A DNA stretch of 64,000 bases from Chionis minor (GCA_013398295.1 VZSF01001350.1:383833-447832); one strand, 5' to 3'. Counted from the stretch's first letter, positions 25,367-38,871 are shown. The notes: generated by a model from the sequence alone, not told the origin. Made by a program: numbers and translations.

Positions 25367-25520
25367 CCTGCAGCTTTGAGGATCCAGAAGTTGTGGGAGC
25401 CTTAGTTGTGAAGCAAATGCACTCTGAATTGCAGAGTTACTCAATGGAGGCAACGCATGGTATATCCTGTCTGTAACACTCTGGTAGGCTGAAACATTCG
25501 CTGAGGACAAAAATGTCTCT
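25367..25520 (-). CDS. CCDC162: CCDC162-like exon, 51 codons
   Basis: Acceptor TTCCTTTACAG and donor CAGG|GTGAGT enclose 154 nt, starting in phase 2 and ending in phase 0, open inside. It reads ETFLSSANVSAYQSVTD, then HALPPLSNSAIQSAF, and ends LLDPQSCR. The first codon is completed by the preceding exon and would be TGA as the sequence stands; an upstream AG or CG would give Arg. Confidence 0.8.
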
Positions 25521-26847
25521 CTGTAAAGGAACCAAAATGTTTGTATTAAAAAGAAGTAAGATGACTTCAAAATTCTCTGAATGCTCTAGAACAAAATTAA
25601 CTGTTTCTCATTATGAGCCAACATGGTAGCGAGTGATAAGGATAGCAGCAGATATGAATATTAAAACAAACAAACACAAATGTTAATCATGTAGATGCAT
25701 TTGTGAAAGTGCACCTGACTGGGGACATTTACAGAAAAATATATGCCTATGCTAACAGAGAGGGATGCTTGGGTGGTTAATAGACTGGATAGTAATCCAG
25801 GAGCTGTACTACTTCCTATTCCTGATACTAGGATAATTTCCTATACAACGCTGGAGAGCCACTAACAATTTTCAAAGTTTTCAAAAGTGCTTGTGAAGCT
25901 TTGGAACCTAAATTATAGGATACTTGGAGTCCAGAACTAGGTTTAGCAACAACACTCCCTACTGATTTTCAAGAGGTCTGGTCTCACTGAGCAAATATAC
26001 TTGGTCTTGCACAGCGAATTCCGGGCTGTGCAGACACACCAGAGCCCAGCTGAGCAGCAGGAGCTGCTAAACCAGCAGACTGCTATTCCAACAGAGGCGT
26101 GCGGTGCTTCTGGGACCCAGCTGGCTCCTCATGCTTGGATTGCATTCTGCTGTGCAGTCCCACATATAAAGCTACTTTTTACTACACTGTGTGCGTCACT
26201 TAAGTATGTTACTCAACCAAGCTTAGACATGACTTTGTCATTTCATTGCTCTTTGTCATCCGCAATTCTCCTGTACTTCATTCACGTGCTTTTAAAACCA
26301 AGAGCCCCTGATCAACTTGTTCTTTCAGTGTAAGAAACAATCTAGATGGCAAGTCTTTCTATAGCTGCACATCCTCCTTTGAATAGCACCTCTAAGGCAG
26401 GGATCTTGTTCTTCTGTTTTTGTCAAACACTCACAAGCCCTTTAAAAATGCCATGCAGTTTGTTTCAGTTGCAGGACTAACATAGGAATTACAGGGACAA
26501 ATACCAGCTTCCGGGATCAAACTTGGCAGACAAGTTCAGAAGAGATTAAATGTGATTTAGTGTCAACGTTACAAGCCCTGGTGGGGAGAAAATGGAAACT
26601 AATTGCACTGGCAATAAGAAACAAGAAAGATGAAGCATGTGATATACTGCATTCTCCTTGCTTCCTGTTAACGCACAATTCCTTATCCGAGGAAAAAGTT
26701 GCCTTCGCCAATAATCCCTACAGTATTTTAACCAGGAAAACACAGAAATAAAAGCACAAGGTAGTTTTATCTTCCTGCAAGTCTCCAGGAAAATCTTTAG
26801 TCTATAAATCTGTACAATCACAGCTCCACTGGATAGCACAAGAGTGG

Positions 26848-29420
26848 TCATACTGGGTCAGAGCAAAGGCCCATCCAGCTCAGAGTCCTGTCTCCCACAG
26901 TGATCAAAACTGGATTCATGAGAAGATTACAAGAATCTCCAGAACAAGCATATGCTGATATTTCCCACAGATATTCTCACGGCCTCCAAGAATTTGTAGC
27001 GCATGCATTTGCTCAGCTAGAGGTGATTGCTAAATGTTTAATAACCCTTGCTGGATTTGTCTTCCACGAGCCTGCGCAGTCTCCCTCTGAGTCTTATGAA
27101 CTTTTACCACTCCCCACTTCCTGCAGCAAGAATTCCCACAGCCTAATTATGAACCATTTGCAAGAACCACCTTTTTTTTTGTGTTCTGAGCCAGCTACCT
27201 GCTGTTCACCTGGGATGCACCTTATGCTCAAAAAAAACATAAGCAGACACTCCTTGCTTATCCCCTGCCTTTGACTGACAGTTTTACAGAGCTCTTTCCC
27301 AGCTGTCCTACTTGTTCCACCCAGCAGCCTTTCATCATCCGTGTGGTTCCTTTGGGAACTTTTCTTAGTTCTCTGTCCTTCCTCAGGTGGGGACCAGAAC
27401 TATGTAGGTTCATCAACACAGATTTATTCAGCAGTGTAGTGGTGTTTTTGGTTTTGCTCTCCTAAAAGGAATCAATTTGGGTTTGGGGGTTTTTTTGGGT
27501 TTCTTTGGTGTGGTTTTTTTTAAATCTCTACTGAGCTGAATTTTTTGCCAGAATTATCTCTCATAACTCTGAGATTTCATTACTGCATGGTAATGGTCAA
27601 ACCAGAGGCTGTCATTTTATATGTTGGGATTGTTTTTTCCCCCAGGTGCATCATTTTACCAACACACAGAACTCCACCTGCTTTTTTATTTTGCAGTCAT
27701 TGTTTTGTAAAGTCCTTCTCCAGCCAGCCCTTGCCCTTGGTATTCTGGGTGTCTCAGTGTCACGTACACACTGTACCACCTCAGCTTCAGTCCCTTTTCA
27801 ATGTCATCTATGAGCACCTGAACAGCCCAGGAGAAAGCTCAAACTTCTGTGGGAAGCTACGGGTAACCTCCCTTGTCCACCGCAAAAGTTGCCCATTTAC
27901 AGTCTTCTCCTTCCTAAAGCTCAACAAATTATTTACAAATGTGACCATCTCCTTACATATCCAGTGGCTGCTCAGACTCCTTAAGAGGCTCTGCTGAGGT
28001 TATTGACGTTTTCAGGGAATCCAGACAAACTGCCTCAACCCCTTATCCATGTTTGTTCACACCTTCAGAGAACTCCAATATGTAAGTCATGGCTGCCCTT
28101 TCCAAAAGCAGTGTTGACTCTTCCCAAACGCATCATATTTGTCCATGCATCCACTTCATTACAGGTTCTGCTCATTTGAGCACTACAGGTATCAGGTTTA
28201 TCAGCCTATGATTAGCCAGATGACCCTTGCAATCCTTTTCAACAACTGGCAACACATCAGCCACCTCCAGTCTTCAAGTATCAAGGTTAAGCAAGAAGCT
28301 TAACCTTACTGCAGTTAAGCAATAAGCTACACACCATAGCTAGTACTTTGGCTTCTTTTCAAAAAAAAAAAAACAAAATCAAATCCTCGAGTTCTTTCAG
28401 AATTCTTGAATATTGTCTGGTCTTGGCAACTTGTTCATCTTCATTTCAGTCTGCTTGTCCCATAACTTTCCCCGGCAACACTTCCACTTGCAGCAGCTCC
28501 TCTTACACATCTCCCATAAAGAAAGGTTTCGGTGCGGGAACCTCCTGAATTTCTTCCACAGGGAACGCAGAAACAAACAAATCACTTTTTCAAATGTCTC
28601 CTATTGACTTATCTTCACTAAACACACCTGATCGTACTGGCCCTACAGACTCTCTGGCAGGTTTCCTGCTCCTGATATATTTTAAACATGAGTTATTATT
28701 AGTCTTGATGCCTTCAGCAAAATTGTTCCTCAAAATCTTTGCTGGGCTGTCTTGAATCCTTTTACATTTATCCTATCACAGTTTATAGTCTTTTCTGTTT
28801 TCTCCATTTGAATGAAAGTTCAGCTTTTTGAAGGATTGCTTTCTTGCTTTAATCATCTGTTTAATCCTGCTCTTTAGCCATGCCAGCATCCTCCTACCCT
28901 TTCTTAAGTCTTTCTTCACATGTGGTATGCATTTCTTGAGTGCCTCCATTATGTCCCCAAAGAGTCTCCATGCCATCTGCAAGGATTTAACTCCCCTAGC
29001 TAATCCTTCTAGGTTTTTCTCAGCAAGTATTCTCATTTTTATGTAGTTTCCCATTTTGAAGCTGAGCTCGGCTATGGTGATATTTACTTGGCTTCCATTG
29101 TTCCTTCAGGGATGTTTTATGCAAGCGCATCATGGCTGCTCTTAGAGACCAGGTCTTTTACTGCAGCGTTTTGAACTCTGTCCTGCCTGTTACTCAAAAG
29201 CAAGTCCAGGAGTTGTTTCTCTTCTGGTGGACTTCATGGCTTCCCTGCCCTCCCCACGCAGGCTACACCTACAAATTTGGTCTTGCATCATGCCGCCACA
29301 TGGCATCTACAGAGGGGAGGAGAGTTGAAATTTCTTTTGCTTTTGTACATCCTGCCCTTGTTCCGGTTCTGCCAAGGTTATTCCATTGGGTACCTTCAAA
29401 CCACTCTGTGACCGTTATTG
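26848..29420 (-). mobile_element. Old CR1-like LINE remnant, long
   Basis: The left part, with TACTGGGTCAGAGCAAAGGC and CATCCAGCTCAGAGTCCTG, matches a well-known diverged amniote repeat. Beyond it, stretches such as AACAACTGGCAACACATCAG and TGCCATCTGCAAGGATTTAA resemble the coding part of old CR1-type LINEs in antisense. It could be one element or several adjacent remnants. All frames are broken. It fills most of the intron between 25.5 and 30.0 kb. Confidence 0.5.
27476..27525. repeat. G/T-rich low-complexity tract
   Basis: A stretch of T runs and GGG blocks of about 50 bp inside the old CR1-like region, similar in make-up to the tract at 8.2 kb. Confidence 0.65.
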
Positions 29421-30010
29421 ACAGACATTGTATGCCAGGAGAGCAGGGAGAAAAGGAAGACAGTTACCTTTTAGAAAGTCTTGAAAAGAATATCTTAGCT
29501 GGGTTTCTGTGGTGCGGTAAATAGCAACATTTTACTGGAGGGTAAACCTAGATCTCGGTATAAGCAGGTAAGTGATGTACCTGCTTATTAAGCAGTCTTT
29601 GCTAGAGGAAAATATAAAATTAAATGTAGATCTTGTAGGAAAACAAGAACATGAACTCATAAGTTTACCTCTGTAGCAGCTGCCAACCTCCCTAATTTAG
29701 TAAACTATGAATCACAAGATAAAGGTGATATAATGCTCAGACAATAGGACAGCTGCACTCTGACATGGTGTGTTGAAATCCCTCAGTGAAGCATGTAAGG
29801 ACTCTCACTACTTTTAGTTAAATGAAAATTGGTACTTTTAGTGAAAGGAAAATTTCTATACTTACAGGGCACATTTCATGATCTTGGAGCAGATAGCATG
29901 GACAAAATTTAAATTAATCGTCTTACATTTTTTTATTTCGTTACGAACAAAAAAAAGCCTCTTTATAAAAAAAGGTGCAAGTCCAGTTCCTAACAGGCTG
30001 CAATTCCTAC

Positions 30011-30149
30011 CATAGTCGATGCCTGATTGCTGCATCAAACTATAGAAAGATCACTTCTCTGTGAGCAGATAGCAGCTGGGCTACTTCACTGGGATCCAGT
30101 GGATTCTGGAGGCTGTCAATCATCTTCTGTATCTCTTGAAGTTCAGTCC
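30011..30149 (-). pseudogene. CCDC162: CCDC162-like exon with in-frame TAG
   Basis: The acceptor is GGGACTCCAG and the donor CTATG|GTAGGA. It starts in phase 1 and ends in phase 2. It reads TELQEIQKMIDSLQNP, then SEVAQLLSAHREVIFL, then TAG at 30,040-30,042, and continues FDAAIRH in the same frame. The coding look resumes directly after the stop, so a nonsense change within a former exon is the simplest reading. The terminal TG also makes TGA with the first base of the next exon. Confidence 0.65.
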
Positions 30150-32729
30150 CTGGAGTCCCAAGAACAGTGAGTTTATCAGGTAAGGTTTCAGGAGATGCAC
30201 GTAAAAATGTCTCAGTTCAGCAAACTCTTTTTTCCTCCAGGAGTTTTGTACTTTACGACTTTATTCATTTTTCCTCTTTCCCCTCGGAGACAGAAGAAGA
30301 ACGCTTTTATATCCCCCTCAACACTACAAAACCAGGCTTTAAGAAAAGAGGTTATGGCAGGTGGAAAATTATGAGGATGTAGTAAGGTCAGGGAGGAAGA
30401 GGCATAGGAATGAAAAATTACAAGCATCTCAAAAGAATGGTTCTTTTATTATCCTTTCCAATTAAAAAATCAATTATTATAAAATACCAACAAGGACAGT
30501 AGTATATCTTTCTCATTATCGTATCTGGTTGGATGATTGTTGTAGGTCCCTTCCCAACTGAAAATATTGAGATTAAATCTGTTAGACAGGAGCAGAATCA
30601 GGTCCTGAGATGGCATTTTACTTACTCCAAAGACCTAAACTAGTTATTACATGGTAGGGAACAACAGGGACAATTCCTCCAATTGCTTTCCATAAAATAA
30701 TACTGGGGCTCAATTCTGCAAGCTAATGAATAAGTTTCTGCTGAGGCTCTGAAGTTTTTTTTATTCCCTTTAAGCCTAGCCAAAAACTTACCAAAGCAAT
30801 GGGTCCCTACAAGTCATTACTCTTACAAGACCACCTGCTTTTACTTCATGTTTGTAGAAAATGTGTGCGCAGGGCTTGACTGCCTCCCAAGACACAGCCA
30901 CCGCAGAAGTGATTTAACTTGGAAGCACCTGTTATAGAAACCCAATGTTCTCTCCATCAGGCTGCAGGGGCTGCCATCCTTTAGGGAAGTTAAATGGTCT
31001 GATCTGGGGGAGAGGAAAATTATTCCTCAGGAGCAGCAACAAAAATGATCTCTTGGTCAGGAGTAATGGAGTTAAAATGTCTGGGCAGAACGCGTTACAG
31101 AGACAGCAGAGTACTGAGGACTCCATCTTGTCCATATTTTCTATTTTAAGAGCATGGTAGCTAGGCACACATTAGAAATTGAAATACATTGCACATAAAA
31201 TTCCTCCTACATCTGGTTATGTGGTTTCTCACTGATCACTGAGCTGAGTCTTCTTGATTGTTTCAAAGCTCATTAAACATGCTAATTTACATGAGCTTTC
31301 TCAGCCATATACAAATGAAGTTACTAATATGCACTTGATGGTACAATGAGCGCACGCCACAGAACAGGGAGTGCTTTTTGTTAGAGAAAATAAACCCACT
31401 TCAAAATCAAATATTCACAAGCATGGTATTAAAATAAAAGCTATAACAAGTATTTATGATTCACTGAGTCCTTTCTTCCCTACCAAAATGAAATTTCAAG
31501 AAGATAAATCCAGAACTGATAATAAAAATCTTACTCACATAAAAAGAAAAATACATAAGGGATAAAATCTGGAGATATTAAAAGACAAAGCTAGTCTTTT
31601 ATATATTTTTCTCAATTCTAGAAGAATTTAATATTTTCACCAAATTGTCATAAGCAATTTTTGGTTTTTAAAAGATGCCAGGACAGAAGAGAAACTGTGC
31701 AGGTAAAGTTTTTACTCCTGAGTTGCATCTGAGCAGCGACAAATGTGCAGATATATAAACGTGGGCATTTCTAGGTGGCATGAGAACAGCCCAGCCATGC
31801 AGCACACACCACCACAGAGGAGGAGGTATGCATAACATGTCATGTTTTGAAACTCCCGCTCACTGTATTGTGGGAATAATCCAGTGGTTGAAAAGCCAAA
31901 TGCCAAGAGCACTTGGGACAGGATTATCTCATACGAGTTTTGTTGCCTAATTATCAGACACCACCAGCTTTAATTGGGCTCCTGCAATTTCAGGCATTTC
32001 TAAAGAGGGTTTCGTTCTAGTTGAGCACATTTTAGCTTGGGGTGAACAATTCCTCTGAAGATATCGTTGTAACGGTGTCCAGAGAAGGTGTCCAGTGACA
32101 GCAGAAGTACCTAACTAGTGGTTAGATACCAGTAGCTACATACATAACTGCTAGCCACTGAAGGTGGACACATCCCACTCCTGCAGTACAGTTTCACAGG
32201 AACAGCAGGTCAAAGCCATTAGGTGAACTGGTACTGCACAAATACACTGTATTTCTGTACAAATAATGTGTTCATGCAGGATGACACATATCTCCGCTAT
32301 TTCACCCTTTGGAAAGAGAATCAGGTGACAAATCTACTAAAGTAACCAAAGCCTGCCTTTTTTAATCTTCTGGCAAAGATAAAATCATCATGGGCTGACC
32401 AGATAGCTTAACAGATGCAGCAATTTTTGGACCTTGTTCTCTGTTCCCTGCTGGAGCAGACCTCCTGAGCCTGGTAGATATGCTGCTTTTCTGTGAGATT
32501 GCGACAGATCCGTTATGCTGCGGGCATGCTCCCGATATCCTATAGTCTTCCATCAGTAGAATGGAGCAACAAAAAGAAAAAAATAAGACAGGAATTTAAT
32601 CTTGACTTTATTCTTCAGTTAACATCAGTCAGATCTTCGTGCTCCCTTTGTCCCTTTCTCACCATCAGCATTTCACCCTGTTTTGCACCTGGAACCATCT
32701 ACCTTAAGCACATAGTACTTTGTACTTAC
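30150..32729. other. Intron, nothing recognised
   Basis: The flanking exons join exactly (G plus GG), so no exon is expected here. No repeat was identified. Confidence 0.5.
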
Positions 32730-32892
32730 CAATCCTGTCAGTCCCTCCCCAGTCTGGGGTCAGAGGCTCTGGGTTTAAGGCACAAAAGCAGTTTGGGGAA
32801 TTTCCTAATTGAGCAAAAGCCAGGAGATATGAAACCACATCGTGAAATGCACCAACAATTTCTAGGCTCAGGTGGAGAGCTCTGAGAGCAGC
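32730..32892 (-). CDS. CCDC162: CCDC162-like exon, 54 codons
   Basis: The acceptor, CTTGTCTGCAG, and donor, ATTG|GTAAGT, are both strong. It starts in phase 0 and ends in phase 1 over 163 open nt. It reads AALRALHLSLEIVGAFHD, then VVSYLLAFAQLGN, and ends WGGTDRI. The leftover G joins GG of the next exon to give Gly. The phase 0 start does not match the phase 2 end of the exon at 38.9 kb, so at least one exon is missing between them. Confidence 0.83.
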
Positions 32893-34950
32893 CTGCAGAC
32901 AAGACAAATGCACAAAGGAAATCATTCAGATGATTGTCCCTAAGCAAACACACCAAAGTAGCAAATATTTTTGCTTCCTGGGCCACATCCACTCCCAGGC
33001 ATCAAATGAGACCTCCCTGGGATGGCACCAGGGCTCCCATAGCAAGGTCAAGCTCTGGATTTTGTTCAGGCTCAGGATACCACTCCCAGCTGCCACTCTC
33101 CCATCTTGTGCCACTGCTTCCCCAGTGCCTCCTACAACCGCTTTTTTCCATGTTTATATCTATCCAAATAGATAGACACGGCCAGGAAGCCTTCCCCTCG
33201 CAGTCCTTCCCCCCTGAGCTGCACCATCTCCAGCTCCTGCACTGCCAGGCCTAGCCCAGTCACCTCCTCCCTCCTGTCCCCTCTCCTCCTTATTTCAGCA
33301 GAAATAAGTCAGAGGACATAAAGGTCCCAGCCTGCCACTTCTGCACATGCAGGGACAGGGACAACACTTCCTAAACTGGTGGGATGGGGAATGCTTTAAC
33401 GAATAGGGAAAGGCAACACACATGGCTGGGGTTTGGTTTAATTACTTTTGATCTTTAAAGATCTCTAGATATTTAACTGAAGGTCCTTCCTTTCCTTTTA
33501 CTATTGTTTCTACCTCTGAACCGAGAGGACCAAAGCTCTCTCCTTCCTGACAGGCACCCCATCAACACCATGGTGTTGAGTGGCACATGCTTGCTGCATC
33601 CAGATTAAAACCGCTGATGTTTATTTCTGCATCTCCAATGACTAGAAAGATTGTAATGCACGTGAAAAGATGTGCCTGGCCGACCGCCCAAAGCAAAAGC
33701 TCTCTCAGCATTAGCAAATACTGACCTTTTCTGGAAGCATTTTGAACATGATCAGCACTTCAGTAGGGTGAAGGATGAACCACAAGTTAAGCAAGGTGTG
33801 TCCATCTGGAGACAGCAAAGAGCATGGTCGAGAATGGAAGGATCTGAATTATTACAAAAAAGGGAGAGGTGTTTAGCATCTTGAGGCTTCTTTCTGCCTG
33901 TCGCCTCCCAGATATTTATTTTTTTTTAAGTTTGATAAAACTGTTCCTTGGACAATGGATTTGCCTTTAAGATTTGGAGCAAGTGTATTTTAGACGTAAC
34001 ACGATTTAGCTTTGATGTGTAGAATACAAGGTAAAGGTTTGACCTCCAAAACCTGCTGAATGTGAGAGAAATTTGAAGGAAACTTTCTTAAAGCATCTGA
34101 TTTATAAAGCAGCGATGTGAGCTGCTGTGCTGAGGGCATTCAGGATCTCTTCCTCTGGGAGCATTCTTTTGCTGGCTAGAACAGGAGACAAGCAGGACAA
34201 AACAGCAGGCAGACATTAAAAATCTATACCATTATTTTAAAATATGATATGCAATTACTAGTAGGCAGCCCACTTTTTTGCCAGAAGATATGAAAATACA
34301 ACATTTATTACATGAATAATGTATTTTCCTGGTTTTATATACAATGTGCCATTTCTTGTCTTCACATACATGGAGATGAAGTACAATATGCAGCTAGTAT
34401 ATTCTGAAATAAGAGATATAAATTCAGCTTGGAGATTAAGTTCAGCTCTTTCTGAAGTAAGTTTTGCAGGGTTTATAAACTTTTTTTTCTCCCTGTTGTC
34501 TAAAAAAAAAAAAAAGCAAGGCTGAATGCAAAGAATAGACCTTTGGTTCGGGTGGGATGGAGTAATGAAAGGTTAAATAGTCTATGTTGTAAGCACGGAA
34601 ATTATATTTGGGCAGGGTTTGTTTAACCAGCTGTTCCCGACTAACTTTTGCACAGGAATGATAAGCACAAATTGTACCTAAGGAAACCCAACAAGCGACG
34701 CTTTTCAGGGTGAGATTAGTATTCACACTCTCTATTTCCTCTGCTTTACATCACAGCTCGTAAATGATACCAGCAGGGAGAGGGCAAACAGGGTTTCCTC
34801 CAAAGGCAGAAGTACACACACTCTCCAGATGTGCTTCGTCTTGACAGACTTTGGCAGAAGAGGACTGTGGGCAGCCTGTCACAGCAGATGCTGTACTTCC
34901 CCACCTCACCACAGGACATTAAGGGTGGCTTCTCCATAGCTGTGTTTGCC

Positions 34951-35358
34951 AGAATCATAGAATGATAGAATCGTAGAATCACTTGGGTTGGAAGAGACCT
35001 TCTAGATCATCGAGTCCAACCACAAACCTACACTGCCAAAACCACCCCTAAACCAGGTCCCTCAGCACCACGTCCACCCGTCTTTTAAATACCTCCAGGG
35101 ACGGCGATTCCACCACCTCCCTGGGCAGCCTGTTCCAATGCTTGATAACCCTTTCGGTAAAGAAGTTTTTCCTAATATTCAACCTAAACCTCCCCTGGCA
35201 CAACTTGAGGCCATTTCCTCTTGTCCTGTCACTTGTTACTTGGGAGAAGAGACTGACCCCCACCTCGCTACAACCTCCTTTCAGGTAGTTGTAGAGAGTG
35301 ATAAGGTCTCTCCTCAACCTTCTCCAGGCACAACAGAGTCTTCTCCAGGCTAAAAAGA
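34951..35358 (-). mobile_element. CR1 LINE, 3' fragment
   Basis: It begins with the reversed CR1 terminus (AGAATCATAGAATGATAGAA) and continues for about 400 bp. The minus-strand translation ends in the C-terminal CR1 reverse-transcriptase ORF motif [18 protein letters not shown]. It is 5' truncated and lies in the intron where an expected exon is missing. Confidence 0.93.
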
Positions 35359-36285
35359 GTCCCACACTACGTCACCCTGCTATGATGTGGCACCTAACTT
35401 CTTCAGGAAGACAATAAGGACAGTCCACTGCATCCAGATAAACCCAGGTCCTGCCTACCCCAGCCACACCTGAACAATTTGCAGTGCCGTCTCCCAAGAA
35501 ACAGCCAAAACACAGTTTAATTCCAAATAAAATAGACTTTCTACTTTGTGTAAAAAAAACCCCTAACCCCCCCAAACCATCCCAGAGATGCTATGTCATG
35601 CTCACAGGGTGACTAGTACTTTTAAAACATGTATGGCTAAGAGCTATGACCTAGTTTCATATGCCAAGTCTGGGAACAAAGAAAAAGGCTGGGGGAAGGT
35701 AAGAACAGGACGGCACCACCGCACAGAAACCACAGCCCTACATTCTCCTCTTTCTTCCCCCTTCAAACATTGACTTTTAAGAAGGCAGTTGCTGCAGGAA
35801 TCTTTTACAGTCTTATGCAAGATAACATCTCTGCTGCACCCGAGTGCTTCTGCCTTTTCCTGAGGAATATTGCTAAGGCTTAGGTAAGCCAGCAAGGGTG
35901 GGCGCAGGGGATGTATCCACAGCCTTCCCTTCATCCTGCTGCAGCTGAACTCTGTGTAACATAAAGACAGCAAAATCAGGAAGGGCAGTGGGTTCATCCA
36001 GCCAAATGCAGATGTTGACTATATGAGCGCCTCCCTTGAGTTACTGGAGAGAGAAAGAGGCATTTCCAGGACACAGCTCAGCTCATCCTAAAGCAGGAGT
36101 CTGAAATCCCATTGAAGCACCTATTGATTATCAGGGGACCCTAGTCAGATGCAGGCATCTAAAGTTAGGTGGGCTGTTCTCAAATATTTCCCATTGATGT
36201 TAATGTTAATTAACATCATATTAATGTTAACTGGCTTATGGAAATACATACATATATTTGCAGAAAGCTTTTCATTATAACTATT

Positions 36286-36430
36286 CCCATTCTCATTCCT
36301 TCCGCTCCTCCCCAAGAGTCTCTTCTTTCGTTCCTTCTTCTTTATTCTGTGTAATTCTTTCTTTTTCCCCCTCTCTGCTCCACACCTATCTTTTTTCCTC
36401 CCTGTATTTCCACCTTCCCCCCGTCCATAC
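36286..36430. repeat. Pyrimidine-rich tract
   Basis: About 145 bp are strongly biased to C and T on the plus strand (many CTTCC and TTCTTT units). It may be a degenerated simple repeat. No gene is associated with it. Confidence 0.55.
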
Positions 36431-38871
36431 ACTGTTTCTTCCACCCAGCTGCAGGTCCCTCTCAGAGGGAAGCAGGGAGGGAGGGACAAGGGGGAAGGCA
36501 GGACCTGCTCACCCCTCAAGTGCTTGGCAGCCGCAAATGCATGCAACGAGATTATTTCAGAAGATAAGAAAGCAATTGAATTAGTGTCCTGCTATAACCC
36601 TCTAAATGCAGGCAAGATGGAAGCAAAATTTCTGCTTTCATCATAACTAATTGACAGTTGCTGTCTACAAGGTGCTTCTTAGCTTCAATTGAACAACAAC
36701 AGAAAATGAAACATTAAGTGGTAGTAACTGATAAAGCGGGGACAATAAAAGGGCAGAGGGGCTGAAAGGGCAGGAGTCATTTTTAATTAAAGCCTTTTCT
36801 CCAGCTCCCTGCAGCTCCCTTTCTGGCATGAACGCCAGGGGCAGGTCGACAAAGGTGCGAAGGGCGTGCTGCAGAAGTGCCCATGCTCATTGCCCTCCGG
36901 ACACCTTCCCATCTGCCTCCCTCCAGTAGAAAAGGATTTGCTCTTGGTTTCCTTTGTGTATCAAATGCAGAAAAGCAGCACGGTATAGCAAGCAATATGA
37001 AAGTGCCTGTGGCTGGGCCACAAGCTGCTGGAGAGACATAGGCAAGTGTCGAAGCATAGGAGGAGAAAAGGCAACCTCAGAAAATTGAGGGCTATTTAAA
37101 AAATAAAAGGGCATATATATGCATTCATGCTTACTTTATAGGCTCTTTCATCGGTTTAGGTGTTTCATTTTAGAGTGTAAAAGGACAACATGTAAATGCT
37201 TGTAAGATAATATGCTCATATTACCATTTTGGAAGCATAACAGTACAACTGAAATACTTTCTTGCTGTTGAAAAGTTACAGGCACAAGTCGGTATCTGAT
37301 TAAGGTGCACAATGCTGGGACTTGCTGATCTGTATGTTGAATATCCCAATGAAGGCAAGGAAGGAAGGCAATGTTCTGCAAGACCTCCTCTGTCAGAAGA
37401 TGGATACTCCTGAAATGCACCATGGCTTTATTCTTTGCTTGACGTCCCCATGACACCAAGAGTAGGAGGTAGTGCGTAGCGTGAACTGCAGAAGCATAAG
37501 TTCTGCAGCTGAACTCAGCTCCTCTGGGCAAATAAATCATGTTTGACTTAGTCCTTGCTAATAAACCAGGATGGCAACCAAAACAGTTGCTATGACAAGT
37601 CCTAACTCCCAAATGAGTTCAGGGAAGAAGACGGACATTGTGTGACCAACAAACCCCCAGATGGAAAGAACCTAGGGTGGGGGATATCTTCAGCTTGAAA
37701 CGTTAAGTCTACTAAAATATTTTGCTCTAGGATTACTATCATCTCTGTTACTGTGTCCAGAGAGGGCTCCTTCTAAAGCTAAGAGCAAATGTGTTATGGA
37801 TGGCCCATGTACAACTTTTTATGATAATATACAAAATACTATAGATACTAAAAGCTCCTCAGGGCATCCGAGATAGCAGTACAAAATGCAGTGCCTTAGA
37901 CAACACTTAATAAAAGCAGATAGATAAAGATAAAAAAGAAAAACAGCCCGTGCTGCAGGCCTGTGATGGGGTTACTCCCGAGGGACTACTAGCAAGCTAA
38001 AACCTAGCCCAAGAGCGGTGTAGCTCCACAAGCCTGCAGCTGGCATGCAGTTAAACAGGGAAGGGGTGAGGAGCACCTTCTCAAGTACCTTGTTGAACCA
38101 CATTTTATGATTTGTTGAGCTTGTAACCACACTCCCAACCTTTGTGATCGGAACTAAAGCTTTTGCCTGAACCTTAACAAGTGGGGGTTTTGTGTTTGCT
38201 GCTGAGCCTCTCTATTGCTAGGGAACAAGGTGACCGAGAGCAAAACCAGTGTGCTGGGTGACTACTTTCACATCTAAAACCATCTGCCTGCCGGTGCTAA
38301 CACAGGGAGCCCAGAGACTTACAGAGAGTTAGCAGAAGGGCTTGCCTTGCTAGCCACAAGTTTTGAGGAAGGAGGTACTTGTGACATGGCCAAAAAAAAA
38401 GTCCCTTCTGAAAGAAGCAGATGATAGAGGGTCACTCCCTAGTCTGTCATGTGCTCTTCCTCTCCTTTCCTAACTTCTGACAAGTCACATGCCTACAACT
38501 TATTAACAGGTTTTGTGTAAATCTTAAATAAATAAAATTTGAAGGGTAAGACCACTCTAACCACCTAGGCTTAATCATTAAAGCAGAAGATTTACATCCT
38601 GAAAATGAGATTATCCATTTCTTTTCCTCTCACGTGAAGTGTTGGGATTAGAAGTAAGCACATTTCTAAAGTTTTCCTTCTTCATATGCCAGCTTTTGCA
38701 GGCAACTCTGACCATGCACGTTCTGTATCAACATTGCTTAAGGATGAGCAGACCACACTGCTCAGGACACTTTCAGAATTCACTTTACAAACATGTATTC
38801 ACCTTTACTTCATAGTACACTCTGACTGAGGACTCTGGCCCCCAAGAACACACTTGCAACATGATACAAAC

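Larger units (their letters stand above)
32893..38871. other. Intron(s) with a missing exon; CR1 at 35 kb
   Basis: The phases of the bordering exons (2 on the right, 0 on the left) require at least one more exon here, but none with good splice sites and frame was found. Apart from CR1 and a pyrimidine-rich tract nothing was recognised. The 154-codon minus frame at 37,148-37,612 does not look coding. Confidence 0.5.

Noticed and set aside
34100..34175. Minus-strand segment reading LPEEEILNALSTAAHIAAL after a TCTAG acceptor
   Set aside because: Attractive as the missing exon, but its frame needs phase 1, it meets a TAA, and no donor follows.
35048..35365. 105-codon minus-strand frame resembling a protein
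   Set aside because: It is the C-terminal part of the CR1 reverse-transcriptase frame, already covered as a mobile element.
37148..37612. 154-codon minus-strand frame in the interval of the missing exon
   Set aside because: No acceptor or donor in the required phases and no helical or conserved-looking pattern.
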